From Physcocola sp002396385 (GTDB lineage Bacteria > Bacteroidota > Bacteroidia > Bacteroidales > Paludibacteraceae): 16,307 nucleotides of DNA. The notes under the pieces are model-generated. The model made no database searches. It was not told where the DNA came from and was given only the letters and a program-made list of their open reading frames with translations. The position numbers were made by a program, and so were the translations under genes. The stretch covers positions 1 to 16,307 of the forward strand of contig CAMNDM010000064.1 in assembly GCA_946535435.1 (NCBI GenBank), read 5' to 3'. Positions 1-9,721 of the stretch are shown piece after piece (positions within the stretch are counted from its first letter, which is position 1; every line of letters starts with the position of its first letter).

Positions 1-2314
1 GATTCTTGTCCTGGTGCTGGATGAAATAGTTAACACCGTCTTGTCGGTTAGTATTTTGGTTCTGCAACAATATGTTTCCTGTAACAGACACCTTTCCTGT
101 AATTGGCGCACGCCATACACGAACGGCATCGTGCAAAGGAAATCTACGTTCTAACGAGTCTCTGATGAAATCGCGATCTACGTTAGACGAGAAACCCTCC
201 AAATCGGGAATACCCGATAAGGCCATCACGCCAAGCTGGTTCGGCGTATTGCTTGAGTATAGGGTAAAAACTGGTATGCCGTTTTCCAGATGATTGAAGT
301 AGACTCTACCATGGTGGACGATGTCAATTAATCCGTCGCAGTTCACGTCATAGAAGAAACTCTTTGTATTCGAGTTTTCCCATGTTTGTGAGAAGGTTGC
401 GCCCACACTCGCAAAACCTAGACCAGCCCCCACATCTTCGCTCAATGTGTGTGAATAAGACGTAGTTTCTGTAAAGTCGCCCGGAGCGCCAGCTAGTGGC
501 AGGGCAGTTCCAAATTTAGAACTTCCCCACACGGCAGGTTCGAAATAAAGCGAACCTCCGAACTTGTACACCTTGTCGGGCAGACCGTCGCCGTTGATGT
601 CGGTCAGTGTTACACGTCCTTCGCTACTATTTTCACTGTAGTTGTATGAGACTCCACCATAAACAGGGCCAACACCTTCGTTACTACCGCCTCCGTTTGA
701 GTAACCACTATTAGACCAACCTCCACTGATGACGGACAGGTCACCATCGTTATCGCCGACGCTATTCACACTAGTGACGGTGGCAATGTCTTGGGAGAAT
801 AAATCCTGGTCGCCCACTTGGTCATAGTAGTCTAGTTTGTGGGTGCTGAATACTTTTTTGTCTGCGCCTATATGGCTTATTTTTTCCAACAAGTCAGTAT
901 GGAAACGGCCCGTACTGTAACCGAACACATAACCTCTCAAATACTTTCCTTCAAAATAGACGTTAACACTATCAAGAAGGGCATTGCTTGATACTAGATA
1001 ACCATAACGTGCATCGCTCCGACTAACTTGCTTACCATCCTTGCGGGACTTCAAGCAGACTATCGTGTGTGGCTTCTTACCCGATATGCCTGCCATTGCC
1101 GTGTCGAGGTACAACGCTTTCGCTGCTACCGTCACATATTGCTCGCCATTAGAACCGATGCCTACTGACTCATCTTCCTCCCGGTACTTGTACTCCACGT
1201 AATCGCCGTGTATTTCTTCAATGCGGGTAAGGCGCCACTCCGACACCACCACGTTGGCGGTCATCTGGTAGTTGCCCTTCACCACGCCGACCAGCACCGA
1301 GTCGCGCTTGCCGCTGTCGTTCTTAAAGTAGCGCCACTGTCCGTAGCTGTATTTGGTACCCTTGCGGTCGGTCACCTCCCAGCGGTAGGTGCCGAAACTG
1401 TTGCCAATACGCTGTATGGTAGAGAAGGCGCCCTCGCGACGTGGGTAGAAGGTGGTCACCTGCTCGTTGCCGTCGTTCTTCGTCGCCCCCTTTACCAGCA
1501 TTTCGCCGTCTAAAAGGTAGGTTTCGCTGCCGTCGTAGCGGGGCACACCCCAGCGGGTGTCGACCGATATGCTGGAGGTGGAAAGGTTCCAGCCCTCGCC
1601 CAGCCAGCCGCTGCCTGCATCGCTACTGTAGGTTACGGTCAGGTTGGGGGCCATGCCGTTACGGCCTGGCGGCATCTCCAAACTGTACGACAGGTTGGCC
1701 GAACCCTTCGAGTTGGCTTCTGGCGCACTTATCATTTGGACTTTCGCCGTTGGGTCGGCTGCTTTCAGCTCGCTCATCATCGTAGGGGCGAATCCTTGTG
1801 TCTCGGGTGACTCTGGCACCTGCAGCACACCGTTAATCATGTCGGTGAAGTGGGTCGTACGTGACACCACCAGGCGGTTCCTGCGGTCTACGCTGTCGCG
1901 CTTGAGGGCAATCCAGCGTTGCTCGGCCTCGTCGTAATAATAGGTACGGATGTCGTCTTCGGTAAATCCACTCGGAATCTTAGACCGGTCGTAACCCAGC
2001 ACCACCCGGGCGCCCTCGCCCTGGAAGTGCTCGCCGTGAGGCAGGAAGCGGTAGCCCGACACGCTGTCGGTTACGTTGGTCAGGCCTCGGTCTAGCTTGG
2101 GCAGACTGCCCTCAGCCAAACTCGATATGCTTATCGACAAATCGGCTTTCAATGTTCCCGCCTCCACTTCCAGAGTGGCGGTCGGAGCCTTTATACTGCC
2201 AGCCTTGCCGGCGTACAGCTCTTTCTGTGTGCTGAACGACTGTGGCTCCGCTGTGGCCGCCACCGACAAAAGGACGTGAAACAATACCAACACTGATTTC
2301 TTAAACCGTACCAT
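1..2314 (-). CDS. SpvB/TcdB-type RHS shell protein with VCBS/FG-GAP-like repeats, N-terminal part (runs off left edge)
   Basis: The reading frame is open for about 771 codons from an ATG at 2314 to the window edge, so the 3' end is missing. Residues 1-22 form a Sec signal peptide (KK, hydrophobic stretch, then ATA before EPQ). After an N-terminal domain containing THFTDMINGV (about 154-163), residues about 185-262 match the SpvB (Salmonella virulence plasmid 65 kDa B) domain of Tc-toxin B subunits and Bacteroidota RHS proteins: LKAADPTAKVQ, LSYSLEMPPGRNG, GSGWLGEGWNLSTSSISVDT. Two calcium-loop motifs of the VCBS/FG-GAP type follow, DINGDGLPD at about 572 and DVNCDGLID at about 656. This order (signal, SpvB, VCBS) is that of a TcdB-like half shell. 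Full-length relatives usually end in an RHS core and toxin tip, which would lie left of this window. It is the last visible gene of the operon, 32 nt after the preceding RHS gene. The start is preceded by an A-rich stretch, usual in Bacteroidota. Family is confident; the complete architecture is inferred. Confidence 0.88.
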   Translation of the reverse strand, partial: MVRFKKSVLVLFHVLLSVAATAEPQSFSTQKELYAGKAGSIKAPTATLEVEAGTLKADLSISISSLAEGSLPKLDRGLTNVTDSVSGYRFLPHGEHFQGEGARVVLGYDRSKIPSGFTEDDIRTYYYDEAEQRWIALKRDSVDRRNRLVVSRTTHFTDMINGVLQVPESPETQGFAPTMMSELKAADPTAKVQMISAPEANSKGSANLSYSLEMPPGRNGMAPNLTVTYSSDAGSGWLGEGWNLSTSSISVDTRWGVPRYDGSETYLLDGEMLVKGATKNDGNEQVTTFYPRREGAFSTIQRIGNSFGTYRWEVTDRKGTKYSYGQWRYFKNDSGKRDSVLVGVVKGNYQMTANVVVSEWRLTRIEEIHGDYVEYKYREEDESVGIGSNGEQYVTVAAKALYLDTAMAGISGKKPHTIVCLKSRKDGKQVSRSDARYGYLVSSNALLDSVNVYFEGKYLRGYVFGYSTGRFHTDLLEKISHIGADKKVFSTHKLDYYDQVGDQDLFSQDIATVTSVNSVGDNDGDLSVISGGWSNSGYSNGGGSNEGVGPVYGGVSYNYSENSSEGRVTLTDINGDGLPDKVYKFGGSLYFEPAVWGSSKFGTALPLAGAPGDFTETTSYSHTLSEDVGAGLGFASVGATFSQTWENSNTKSFFYDVNCDGLIDIVHHGRVYFNHLENGIPVFTLYSSNTPNQLGVMALSGIPDLEGFSSNVDRDFIRDSLERRFPLHDAVRVWRAPITGKVSVTGNILLQNQNTNRQDGVNYFIQHQDKN

Positions 2315-2346
2315 ATAGTTTTCTTTCTTTACTTTCTGTTAATCTG

Positions 2347-5300
2347 TTATTTGAACCACGGATTCCAAAACGCACAACCGTTGCTGTAGAGGCCGGTGCC
2401 CGTGTCGAACAGGCCTCCCCTGTAAATGTATGGGGTGAACCAGCCCTCACGGTGGCTGAGGTGCAGCACCTCGCCTCCGCTGCTGAAGAGGGCGCGCTCC
2501 ACACCCTCGGCTTTCAGGTTGGTCACCAGCACCGCACGGCCGCCCTGTTCGGCGTGGTAATAGAACTGCCGGTCTTCGTAACTGTCGTTACCATTGTCGA
2601 CATTAGCGTTTTTCGGACTGTACGGGTTGCCAGCCTTGACCGTTTCCGCCGTATAGCGGGCACCTACTGCCGCATAACGCAGCCCTATGCCACGGATGCT
2701 GACACCCAACAACGAGTCGTAGCGTACTTTCGCACCATCGACACCTTCTCCCGCACGCTGGGTCAATGCCGGATTGCTACCGTAACTGTCGGGGTTGCCC
2801 TCTTTGCTCGCTATACGCTCGCCGCCCAGCCATACATGCTTGGTATAAAGGCCGGAACTGTTCTTTTCGAAATAGCGGTTTACGTAAAGAGTATAGTCGG
2901 GGGTGTAGGTGGCATTTGCCGCACCAACACCATTCACATAAACAGAAGCCTGTCCGCCGTTGGTTTTAATGGCCGGCCAACCGAAGGCATCGTACCAGTA
3001 GGTCGTCACATATCCGTTATCGGCCAGAGCCGTCTGTTTGTCGTCTTCGTTGTAGGCGAACACCTTGGTATCGAGTCCGGCAACAGTTACCGTTTCTTCC
3101 AGTTCCTGTTCGCTGCCGAGCAGCGTCCAGGCCTCGCTGGCCAGATTGCCCCGTTGGTCGTAGCTGCGCAGTAGTGCGGGTATGCCTCCGTTGCGGGCGC
3201 TTCCCACCACAGCCGTAAGCTGCCCCGCCTTGTTGTAGCGGTAGTCCCATGTGGCGGTGCCTTCCTCGTCGTATGGGCTGGACAGGTTGGTGAAGCCGCG
3301 TTGTGCGCTGGTTTTTAACAAGTATTCGTTAAAGTTGGCGCTGTTGCTGTATGTCGACGTTTCGCCTCCAACGGTCAGCGTAGCGGTTTCTTCCCATTTG
3401 CGGTCCGCAAGTTCGTCCGATAGGGTCAACTGCATCGAAGCGCTGTCGGTAGCAACACTGACGCCACCCTCGGAAGCCGACAGGTTGAACAACGTGTTTC
3501 CCTTCTGGTCGGTCACCCGCATCTGCTTCATGCGAAGGTCCGGATAGTTGTACATTCGCCGTGTTTCGGTGCCGTTGCACGACTGGTAGCGGGTGTTGTT
3601 GCCGTACTCGTCGTAGGTGGCGCCAAAAACATACTGGTAGCTGTACGACTTGCTACCGGTTACCGTATCGGGCAGTCCGTTGATGTTATAGCTGTACGTG
3701 AGGCTTTCCTGGTCGGGGTACACTAACCTGCCCATACGGCCCCAGGTGTCGTATTCGTATTGTGTGCGGTAGGTCTCGACGGTGCTGTCGGGCAGTATGA
3801 GGGTGCGGATGTCTTTCTGCACACCGCCATTATTGCCGTAGTAGAACTCACGGACCCCTGTTGCGTCGGTCGCCATGGCAATCCGGCCCACACGGTTAAA
3901 CGGTGCGTTAGGGTCACCGTAAACGAAGTGGACGTTGTTCGTCGGATATTTAGAATACAGCACATCGGTCAGCAACCGCCCATTGTAGACATAAATGGTG
4001 CTGTCGGCACTGAACCTGCCCACCAGGTTTCCCAACTGGTCGTACTTGTAGAGGGTTGCGCCCTTCTGACTATTGTGCTTTTTGACCAAGCGGCCCAGCA
4101 TATCGTATTCGTACGCTGTTTCCTCCACCCCCCTTTTCTCGTATTCTAATTCGCCAAGCGGATTGTACATACGTATCGACGATATAGGCAGGGTGTTCCT
4201 TAAGATTCTGCCGTCAATATCGGTTTGCAGTTCACCCTCTTCCCCGCCACGGCTAATAGTGGCGTTACCTTCGGCGCCATAAACAACCATCTCGCCACCA
4301 TAGGTGCGCGTCTGTCGGTCGAGAACGTCGAAACCGACATCGTGCCAAGAATAGTTACTCCGCTTTGGCGCAATGAAGTTGGTGTTCTTGCCTCCCTCCA
4401 CTTTACCGCTTTCTGCCACAAGTCTTCCATACGGGTCGTAGGTGTTCAGGGCCTGCGCCACAAACTTTCGGGCAGGCGCTACCTCGTCGTTTAATTTGCC
4501 GAACTTGAACACCTCCATCTCTTCCTGCCGCTGTATGGTACGGCCGAAGCCGTCGGCATAAGTCGCAAAATGCTGGTCTTTGTCTTTGCCGGGGTACAGT
4601 GCGTTATAGCGCAACGTCAGCGCCAGATGCGGTTTCACTTTATCGTCGCAATGGCACTCGGGAACAACAATGCGACCCGTGTCGACCACAATGTTGAACG
4701 TGTCGAAATTCGCCCACTCCAACCCGCCGCAGAACATAAAGTCGCTGGCAGAATAGCCGTTTCCGTGCAAGTTGGCAATCACCCTCGCCTTTACAGAGTC
4801 GGCAACTGCGTCAGGCTCGTTGCCCAGGTAAATTTCGGGCGGAACATTCAATATAATCGTATCCCTCACAACGGTATTGCTGATGCTGTCGGCAGCAGTT
4901 GGCTTGTTAGGCTGGTTATAGACATAGCGGATAGAATAATCCGTACCTTTTCCCACCTCGATAGGGGCAACCACTGTGTCCATTCTACCCATCGCATCGA
5001 ATTTCTGCCATAGCACCTTACCGTTCATATCGGTCACCCGTTGCGGTTTCCCATAATAGTAGTCGTAGTCACCGAACTCGGTGCGGTAGCCGTGCGAGTC
5101 TTCCACCCGCTCAATAAACAGGTTCAACCGTCGGTCGTAACGGTAGCGGTACTCCAAATCGGTAGTTCCGTGCAGCGTGCGGCCGGTCATGTTGCCGTCG
5201 GCGTCGTAAGTGAAATCGGTGCTGGTGGTGTTCTCGCCGTCAACGCTCCACACCATAGAGGTCGGCAGTGTAAAGTGGCGTTTGTCGGCGTAGGAGTAGG

Positions 5301-7248
5301 CGACCTGCCTTTTCAGACTGCTGCCTGTTTTTAGCTCCGCCTTGGTCAGTCGACCGAAAAAATAGTTGTATTCTATCACTTTGTCTGGCGTGTCGGCCGA
5401 GAGGCTGGCGTAGTGTTCTGCCTTAGTTAAAAGTATGCGTTCCATCTTCCCGGGGTAGGTATACACCCATTTTTCCGAAAGACCGTCCCTCCACAGCGTC
5501 CTTTTGTCCAGCATACGGAAAAGGCTGTCGGGAAATTCGGGGGCTGAAACGTAACCATATGTTTTTTCTTGTAGCAGCTTGCCGTCGGCATCGCTCACCG
5601 ACACCGCCAAAATATATGGCAACCAGTAGGTGTGTGTGGTATCGTACTGTTTCACGACTGTACGGTAAACGGCAAACGTGTCGGCCTGCGTGTTAAGGTT
5701 CGTTGTCGTCACCGACCCGAAGCCGGCAAACCGACCTTTAAAGTCGAGGTAGGCCTTCCCGTATGCGAAAGTGTTTTTCGAGGGTCTTCCGTCGGCGCCC
5801 ACCGCATCGTTCACCCACAGCGACTTCATCACCATTTTCCGTGCCACCGAGTCCTTCCCGTGGAAGTAGGTATGGAGCAGGGTGTCGCGGTCGTGCCGGA
5901 AGCGGTAAAGGGTATCGGCCTCCGTATTGTAGACGAGGTTGCTGTCGCGCCTGCAACGTGGCAGAGCGGCATAACCATAGTCGACAGTGGCGCATCCGCC
6001 CAACGGCGAATGTACAGTCTGCAAAAGCCCCGTCCGGTCAACTATCACACTGTCGGCCTTTATGCTGTAGAAGTTGTCGCGGAAAGCCTTATAGTGCCGC
6101 ACCGAGTCGGCATCGTCGTAATAGCTGAAGCGGTAGGAGTAGGGCGAAGCACCGTCTACATGTGCCACCGTAACTGTCTCTAACAGGTTAGCGGCGTGTT
6201 TTTTCTCTAAATCGAACGTATAGGTCCTGACTGTTCTGTACAGTTTCTCTTCCCCTTCCGGAATCTCGTCGGCCGTATAGAAGTCGTTCAAGTAGAGGAT
6301 GGTGATTTTACGGATTCTTTCTGTTTGCAGCAAAGTGTCGCCATAGCCGGTCAGTGTGTCGGTCCGCTGGCGTTTTTCCCAATTGAAGGCCAATTTGACA
6401 AGAGGCAGTTGTTCGCTCGTGCGGCCAATATAAACCGAATCGAGTCGGACTGGGTCTGTACCGTATACATAGCGTATGTAGTCGCCATACCTGTTCTCGG
6501 CATAGGTTTCCAACCACTCCACAGGACATTTGCCGGCACTGGCGACCGTAACCGCCAATATGCTGTCGTTGCCTTTATCGGTCTGACGGACCAGCCCGAA
6601 AGTATGTTTAACCGTGTCGGTGTCGGTCACTTTCCAGTACGAAACTTTATGGTCGGCGTCAACAAAGTGCCGCCGGGCGAATACCAAGTCCCGATCCTTT
6701 ATAGTGAAATACGAGTACATAGTGTCTTTCGTATCCTCTGAATTTGTAGTGTCAAGACCATATCCGTTCCATTGGAAGCGTGGCTCGCCGTCGGTACTTC
6801 TAAGGCTGTCGACACTGATCATCGGCAACCCGATGTGCCAACCACGGCCCACATTGCCCGCCTTCATGTCGCTGTTATATCTCAGCGTCAGCCCGGGTTT
6901 CATCTGGTGCCTTACCGGAGGCAGCAGAATGGGCAGTTCCAGTTCGGCCGTACCCCGGTAGTTGGAGTTCGGCAGCGACAGTTGCTGCATACCATCGGCA
7001 ACCTTTGCGTCGGGGTAGGCCATTACGTACTCGGAAGTGATGTTGAAGGGCTCCGCCAGTTCGGGCAGAAGCACAACACTGTCGGCCAGCATACGCCCGT
7101 AACCGTTCAGGTCAAGGTGATCCTCTTCCGCCACGTCCCTCATCAGTTCGTAAACGAATCCGCCACGGTCCGCCACTGGCAGCGTTTGTGCCAGCGGAGC
7201 GGCAGGCAGTCCGCATAATACAATTGTCTGTAACAACTTTTTCATCAT
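2347..7248 (-). CDS. Exported SpvB-headed RHS/YD-repeat protein without a toxin tip (1633 aa)
   Basis: The protein starts with a type I signal peptide (MMKKLL, hydrophobic core, cleavage probably after APLA near residue 20). Residues about 95-147 are an SpvB-like domain (GTAELELPILLP, LTLRYNSDMKAGNVGRGWHI). A long beta-rich YD-repeat shell follows, with units such as DFTYDADGNMTG (about 684), YEYDMLGRLVKK and YKYDQLGNLVGR (about 1045-1080) and YEYDTWGRMGRLVYPD (about 1163). Such repeats build the cocoon that holds a toxin in RHS and Tc proteins. The last 72 residues are a degenerate RHS core: FYYHAEQGGRAVLVT replaces YYHPDHLGST and TGLYSNGCAFWNPWFK replaces TGLYYYGARYLEP. The stop codon comes right there, so the DPxG end of the core and any C-terminal toxin are absent. 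It may be a natural tipless shell, a Tc B-like partner for the following gene, or a product truncated by old tip exchange. The start is 6 nt after the preceding gene's stop, which points to translation coupling. Export by Sec and subsequent crossing of the outer membrane are inference. Confidence 0.9.
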   Translation of the reverse strand: MMKKLLQTIVLCGLPAAPLAQTLPVADRGGFVYELMRDVAEEDHLDLNGYGRMLADSVVLLPELAEPFNITSEYVMAYPDAKVADGMQQLSLPNSNYRGTAELELPILLPPVRHQMKPGLTLRYNSDMKAGNVGRGWHIGLPMISVDSLRSTDGEPRFQWNGYGLDTTNSEDTKDTMYSYFTIKDRDLVFARRHFVDADHKVSYWKVTDTDTVKHTFGLVRQTDKGNDSILAVTVASAGKCPVEWLETYAENRYGDYIRYVYGTDPVRLDSVYIGRTSEQLPLVKLAFNWEKRQRTDTLTGYGDTLLQTERIRKITILYLNDFYTADEIPEGEEKLYRTVRTYTFDLEKKHAANLLETVTVAHVDGASPYSYRFSYYDDADSVRHYKAFRDNFYSIKADSVIVDRTGLLQTVHSPLGGCATVDYGYAALPRCRRDSNLVYNTEADTLYRFRHDRDTLLHTYFHGKDSVARKMVMKSLWVNDAVGADGRPSKNTFAYGKAYLDFKGRFAGFGSVTTTNLNTQADTFAVYRTVVKQYDTTHTYWLPYILAVSVSDADGKLLQEKTYGYVSAPEFPDSLFRMLDKRTLWRDGLSEKWVYTYPGKMERILLTKAEHYASLSADTPDKVIEYNYFFGRLTKAELKTGSSLKRQVAYSYADKRHFTLPTSMVWSVDGENTTSTDFTYDADGNMTGRTLHGTTDLEYRYRYDRRLNLFIERVEDSHGYRTEFGDYDYYYGKPQRVTDMNGKVLWQKFDAMGRMDTVVAPIEVGKGTDYSIRYVYNQPNKPTAADSISNTVVRDTIILNVPPEIYLGNEPDAVADSVKARVIANLHGNGYSASDFMFCGGLEWANFDTFNIVVDTGRIVVPECHCDDKVKPHLALTLRYNALYPGKDKDQHFATYADGFGRTIQRQEEMEVFKFGKLNDEVAPARKFVAQALNTYDPYGRLVAESGKVEGGKNTNFIAPKRSNYSWHDVGFDVLDRQTRTYGGEMVVYGAEGNATISRGGEEGELQTDIDGRILRNTLPISSIRMYNPLGELEYEKRGVEETAYEYDMLGRLVKKHNSQKGATLYKYDQLGNLVGRFSADSTIYVYNGRLLTDVLYSKYPTNNVHFVYGDPNAPFNRVGRIAMATDATGVREFYYGNNGGVQKDIRTLILPDSTVETYRTQYEYDTWGRMGRLVYPDQESLTYSYNINGLPDTVTGSKSYSYQYVFGATYDEYGNNTRYQSCNGTETRRMYNYPDLRMKQMRVTDQKGNTLFNLSASEGGVSVATDSASMQLTLSDELADRKWEETATLTVGGETSTYSNSANFNEYLLKTSAQRGFTNLSSPYDEEGTATWDYRYNKAGQLTAVVGSARNGGIPALLRSYDQRGNLASEAWTLLGSEQELEETVTVAGLDTKVFAYNEDDKQTALADNGYVTTYWYDAFGWPAIKTNGGQASVYVNGVGAANATYTPDYTLYVNRYFEKNSSGLYTKHVWLGGERIASKEGNPDSYGSNPALTQRAGEGVDGAKVRYDSLLGVSIRGIGLRYAAVGARYTAETVKAGNPYSPKNANVDNGNDSYEDRQFYYHAEQGGRAVLVTNLKAEGVERALFSSGGEVLHLSHREGWFTPYIYRGGLFDTGTGLYSNGCAFWNPWFK

Positions 7249-7254
7249 GGCACC

Positions 7255-9681
7255 TTACTTTAATACGGTAGAACCGGTATTCACAATGCTGCCGCAGGCT
7301 TCCACCGTCATATGGTAAACACCCGGTTTGGCCATTGTGAACCTTTTGGTCACAGTGTGGGTAGGCTGTCCTACCCGTTCGCGCGCATACAGTACACCCT
7401 TGTCATCGTAGACCGAGAACGTCACATCGCACAATTCGGCCGAGGTATAGACAGCGGTGAACTCACGGTTTTCGAGGTCGGTGATGATCTCAAGCTTGTT
7501 GTCGCCATTATAAGGGTTGCTCTGATAGCACTGCGCACTGAAGTCGACTAAATACTGCATATAGCCCGTAGGACCTGCGTGTTGCGACGACGGGTGCTCG
7601 TAATTGAATATCATTGCCGAACTGTACTGGTCGAAGAAGAAGTACGGGAATTCGCCAGCGCCCCATTCGAAATGCTCCATCTTCATGTGCTCCACATTGC
7701 CTCCCTGCGACTTCACACCCAGTTTGAACGTACTGCTGACAGGTACCGGCATTGTGAAAAGGACTATGTCGTTTTTCATCACTTTCACTTCCGTTTGGCT
7801 TGTGCGGTCAATGCGCATCTTGTCGCCTGCCGAAACACTGTGGTCAGACGAGGCGGAAATATTACCGTTTTCTATCTTATAGATCTTTCCATCGGCAATC
7901 CGTACGCCGTATAGCAACTGCGACTCGCTGGCCTGCCATGCACTATTGTTGACAAACGCCACTTTCGACTCGTTTTGCGGGTCACCGACAATCCATTCTG
8001 CTGAACCGTTGTTGTTGATGAAGTTGACGTTTACAAACGTGACACCGTCGCCTTCGAATTCGATGGTGTTCGACTGTACAGGCAGCAGAGTCAGCGTGTA
8101 GGCCTCGTGTCCGGCGTTGTCAATTACAATCGAGTCTTCGGCCACATCGTATGTGAATCCGCCATGGTTAGCGACCTTGAACGAATAATAGAAACCGCCC
8201 TCTTTTTCTGGTAAGAACAGTTTAACGCGTCCGTCGCTCACATTATTCATTCCGTTGCATGTAGGGTCGGTCAATTCCAAATAATAGTCGTAAAGCTCAG
8301 GTTCTGGTTTCTCCATCGGAGTTCCGGAAAATCCGAAGGTGAAATAACACTCAGGCTTGAAAAAGACGTTCTGGAAGATAATTTTCTGACGCTCCTCGTC
8401 GGCAGTGTCCATGCGCAGCACAAGCAGGTCGTCGGGATTGTCGAACTTGTCCTCGCCCTTCAGGTTCACAGCCATAAAGACGTTTTTGTTGCGGTAAAGG
8501 GCGAACAGGGAATCGTGGGTCATGTTGTAGCCCAGCTCAACCTGGTAGGCATAAGTGCTGTCTAACCCTATAGTGCGCAGCTGCCAATGGCGCTGCATCA
8601 GTTTGAGCGAGTCGGAAGTGTAGATGCTGTCGGGCGTGTTCTGGTCGGTGAGGATGGAAGTCTCACGACCGTTGTCGGCAAACAGCACATAACAACTGTC
8701 GGGCAGCGAGGTGTCGTCCATAAATCCAACCACCAGCAGGTTGTAGGCCGACGACTTGTTGTTCGAGTTTCCCAAATGGTAGGTGTCGTCTACATCGTAG
8801 GCATTCTCTTCGTAAACCGTTGTAGAGGAATACTGGTCAAATCCGCTTCTGACGTCTCTGCCGAAACCCGTTACGCGGTTCGTCCAGTCGCTGCCTCCCC
8901 ACAGTTTTGCACCCGAAGGACTCAGATAGTCGCTTTCAAGCGTGATACCGTATTTCAAAGCCAAGTAGGTTTCGACACGCAGACGCTCGTCTTCCAGCAA
9001 AAAGCGCGGATAGACAACAAGTTCGGGAGCGTAAAAATTCCCGGAAGGAAGCACCTCACCCACCGAGGCAGTGTCGCCACCCGCCGATTGCGAGAACGGC
9101 CCCCCGAAGCTGACCGTCGCCCAGCGGCTCTGCCCCCATATACTGTGGTCTGGCTTCAGAGCCTCTAAATAGGAAACAATCTTTACACGTTTTGCCGTGT
9201 CGCCCCCGGCTTTCAAGTCGGGATTGTAGGTGTACGACGACGGGCCGTCAGCTCCAATATGGAAAACCTTGGTTTTACTTAGCAGGCGGCTGTTGTTCCC
9301 CCTTATGCGGTAGATGTAGGCCTCTTTGTCAGCCTCCTTCTTTTTAGCCCCCACTACGCCGATAACGGTTTTCTGGTCAAGGTTCGAGCCTTTAACTACG
9401 AATTCTTGGCTGACCGTGCTGTCGAACGGCATAGCCGGATTGAAGTTATAGGTGTTCAAACGCCCCCTTTGGGCCGTGGCTTCAACACCCTTCTTTCCGT
9501 TTAGAAACAGGGTGTCATTACCTGCCAGATCCTGCCAATGGTAGGTGCCGTTCAGCGAGTCGGTGAACATGGTGGTAAACCATACTGCGGGCGACTTCAC
9601 TCCACCCGGTGCTTGGGCATTGGCAATACCCGTAAGGGCTGCCAATGCAACAACAGCAAAACTAACTTTGTGACTTATCAT
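7255..9681 (-). CDS. Exported LamG/DUF8202-like protein with a T9SS-like C-terminus (808 aa)
   Basis: A signal peptide occupies residues 1-22 (ISHK, hydrophobic stretch, ANA before QAPGG). Residues about 30-90 have the opening of Bacteroidota LamG/concanavalin-like surface proteins: a W-x-D-x-x-GND pattern (HWQDLAGND) and YNFNPAMPFDS. Residues about 217-275 match the conserved block of the DUF8202 type: FYAPELVVYPRFLLEDERLR, TYLALKYGITLESDYL, then TGFGRD. A second beta-rich segment with LamG-like wording lies at about 590-700 (WQASESQLLYGVRIADGKIY). The last 75 or so residues (VYDDKGVLYARERVG, PGVYHMTVEACG, ending in STVLK) resemble the type A sorting domain that sends proteins through the type IX secretion system. 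The family assignment rests on remembered motif patterns, and the T9SS reading is weaker. It is the second gene of the operon, 40 nt after the vWA gene, and its function is unknown. A surface or adhesion partner of the RHS shells is an inference from context. Confidence 0.75.
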   Translation of the reverse strand: MISHKVSFAVVALAALTGIANAQAPGGVKSPAVWFTTMFTDSLNGTYHWQDLAGNDTLFLNGKKGVEATAQRGRLNTYNFNPAMPFDSTVSQEFVVKGSNLDQKTVIGVVGAKKKEADKEAYIYRIRGNNSRLLSKTKVFHIGADGPSSYTYNPDLKAGGDTAKRVKIVSYLEALKPDHSIWGQSRWATVSFGGPFSQSAGGDTASVGEVLPSGNFYAPELVVYPRFLLEDERLRVETYLALKYGITLESDYLSPSGAKLWGGSDWTNRVTGFGRDVRSGFDQYSSTTVYEENAYDVDDTYHLGNSNNKSSAYNLLVVGFMDDTSLPDSCYVLFADNGRETSILTDQNTPDSIYTSDSLKLMQRHWQLRTIGLDSTYAYQVELGYNMTHDSLFALYRNKNVFMAVNLKGEDKFDNPDDLLVLRMDTADEERQKIIFQNVFFKPECYFTFGFSGTPMEKPEPELYDYYLELTDPTCNGMNNVSDGRVKLFLPEKEGGFYYSFKVANHGGFTYDVAEDSIVIDNAGHEAYTLTLLPVQSNTIEFEGDGVTFVNVNFINNNGSAEWIVGDPQNESKVAFVNNSAWQASESQLLYGVRIADGKIYKIENGNISASSDHSVSAGDKMRIDRTSQTEVKVMKNDIVLFTMPVPVSSTFKLGVKSQGGNVEHMKMEHFEWGAGEFPYFFFDQYSSAMIFNYEHPSSQHAGPTGYMQYLVDFSAQCYQSNPYNGDNKLEIITDLENREFTAVYTSAELCDVTFSVYDDKGVLYARERVGQPTHTVTKRFTMAKPGVYHMTVEACGSIVNTGSTVLK

Positions 9682-9721
9682 TGTTCTGTATTCTTTTTTT
9701 CATAAACTGGAATCGCCTCTA

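Noticed and set aside
5632..6183. Long plus-strand open frame opposite the 1633-residue RHS gene, one of many such frames across 1200-9200.
   Set aside because: These are antisense shadows of strongly biased codons in the minus-strand genes. They have no recognisable domains, start signals or promoters.
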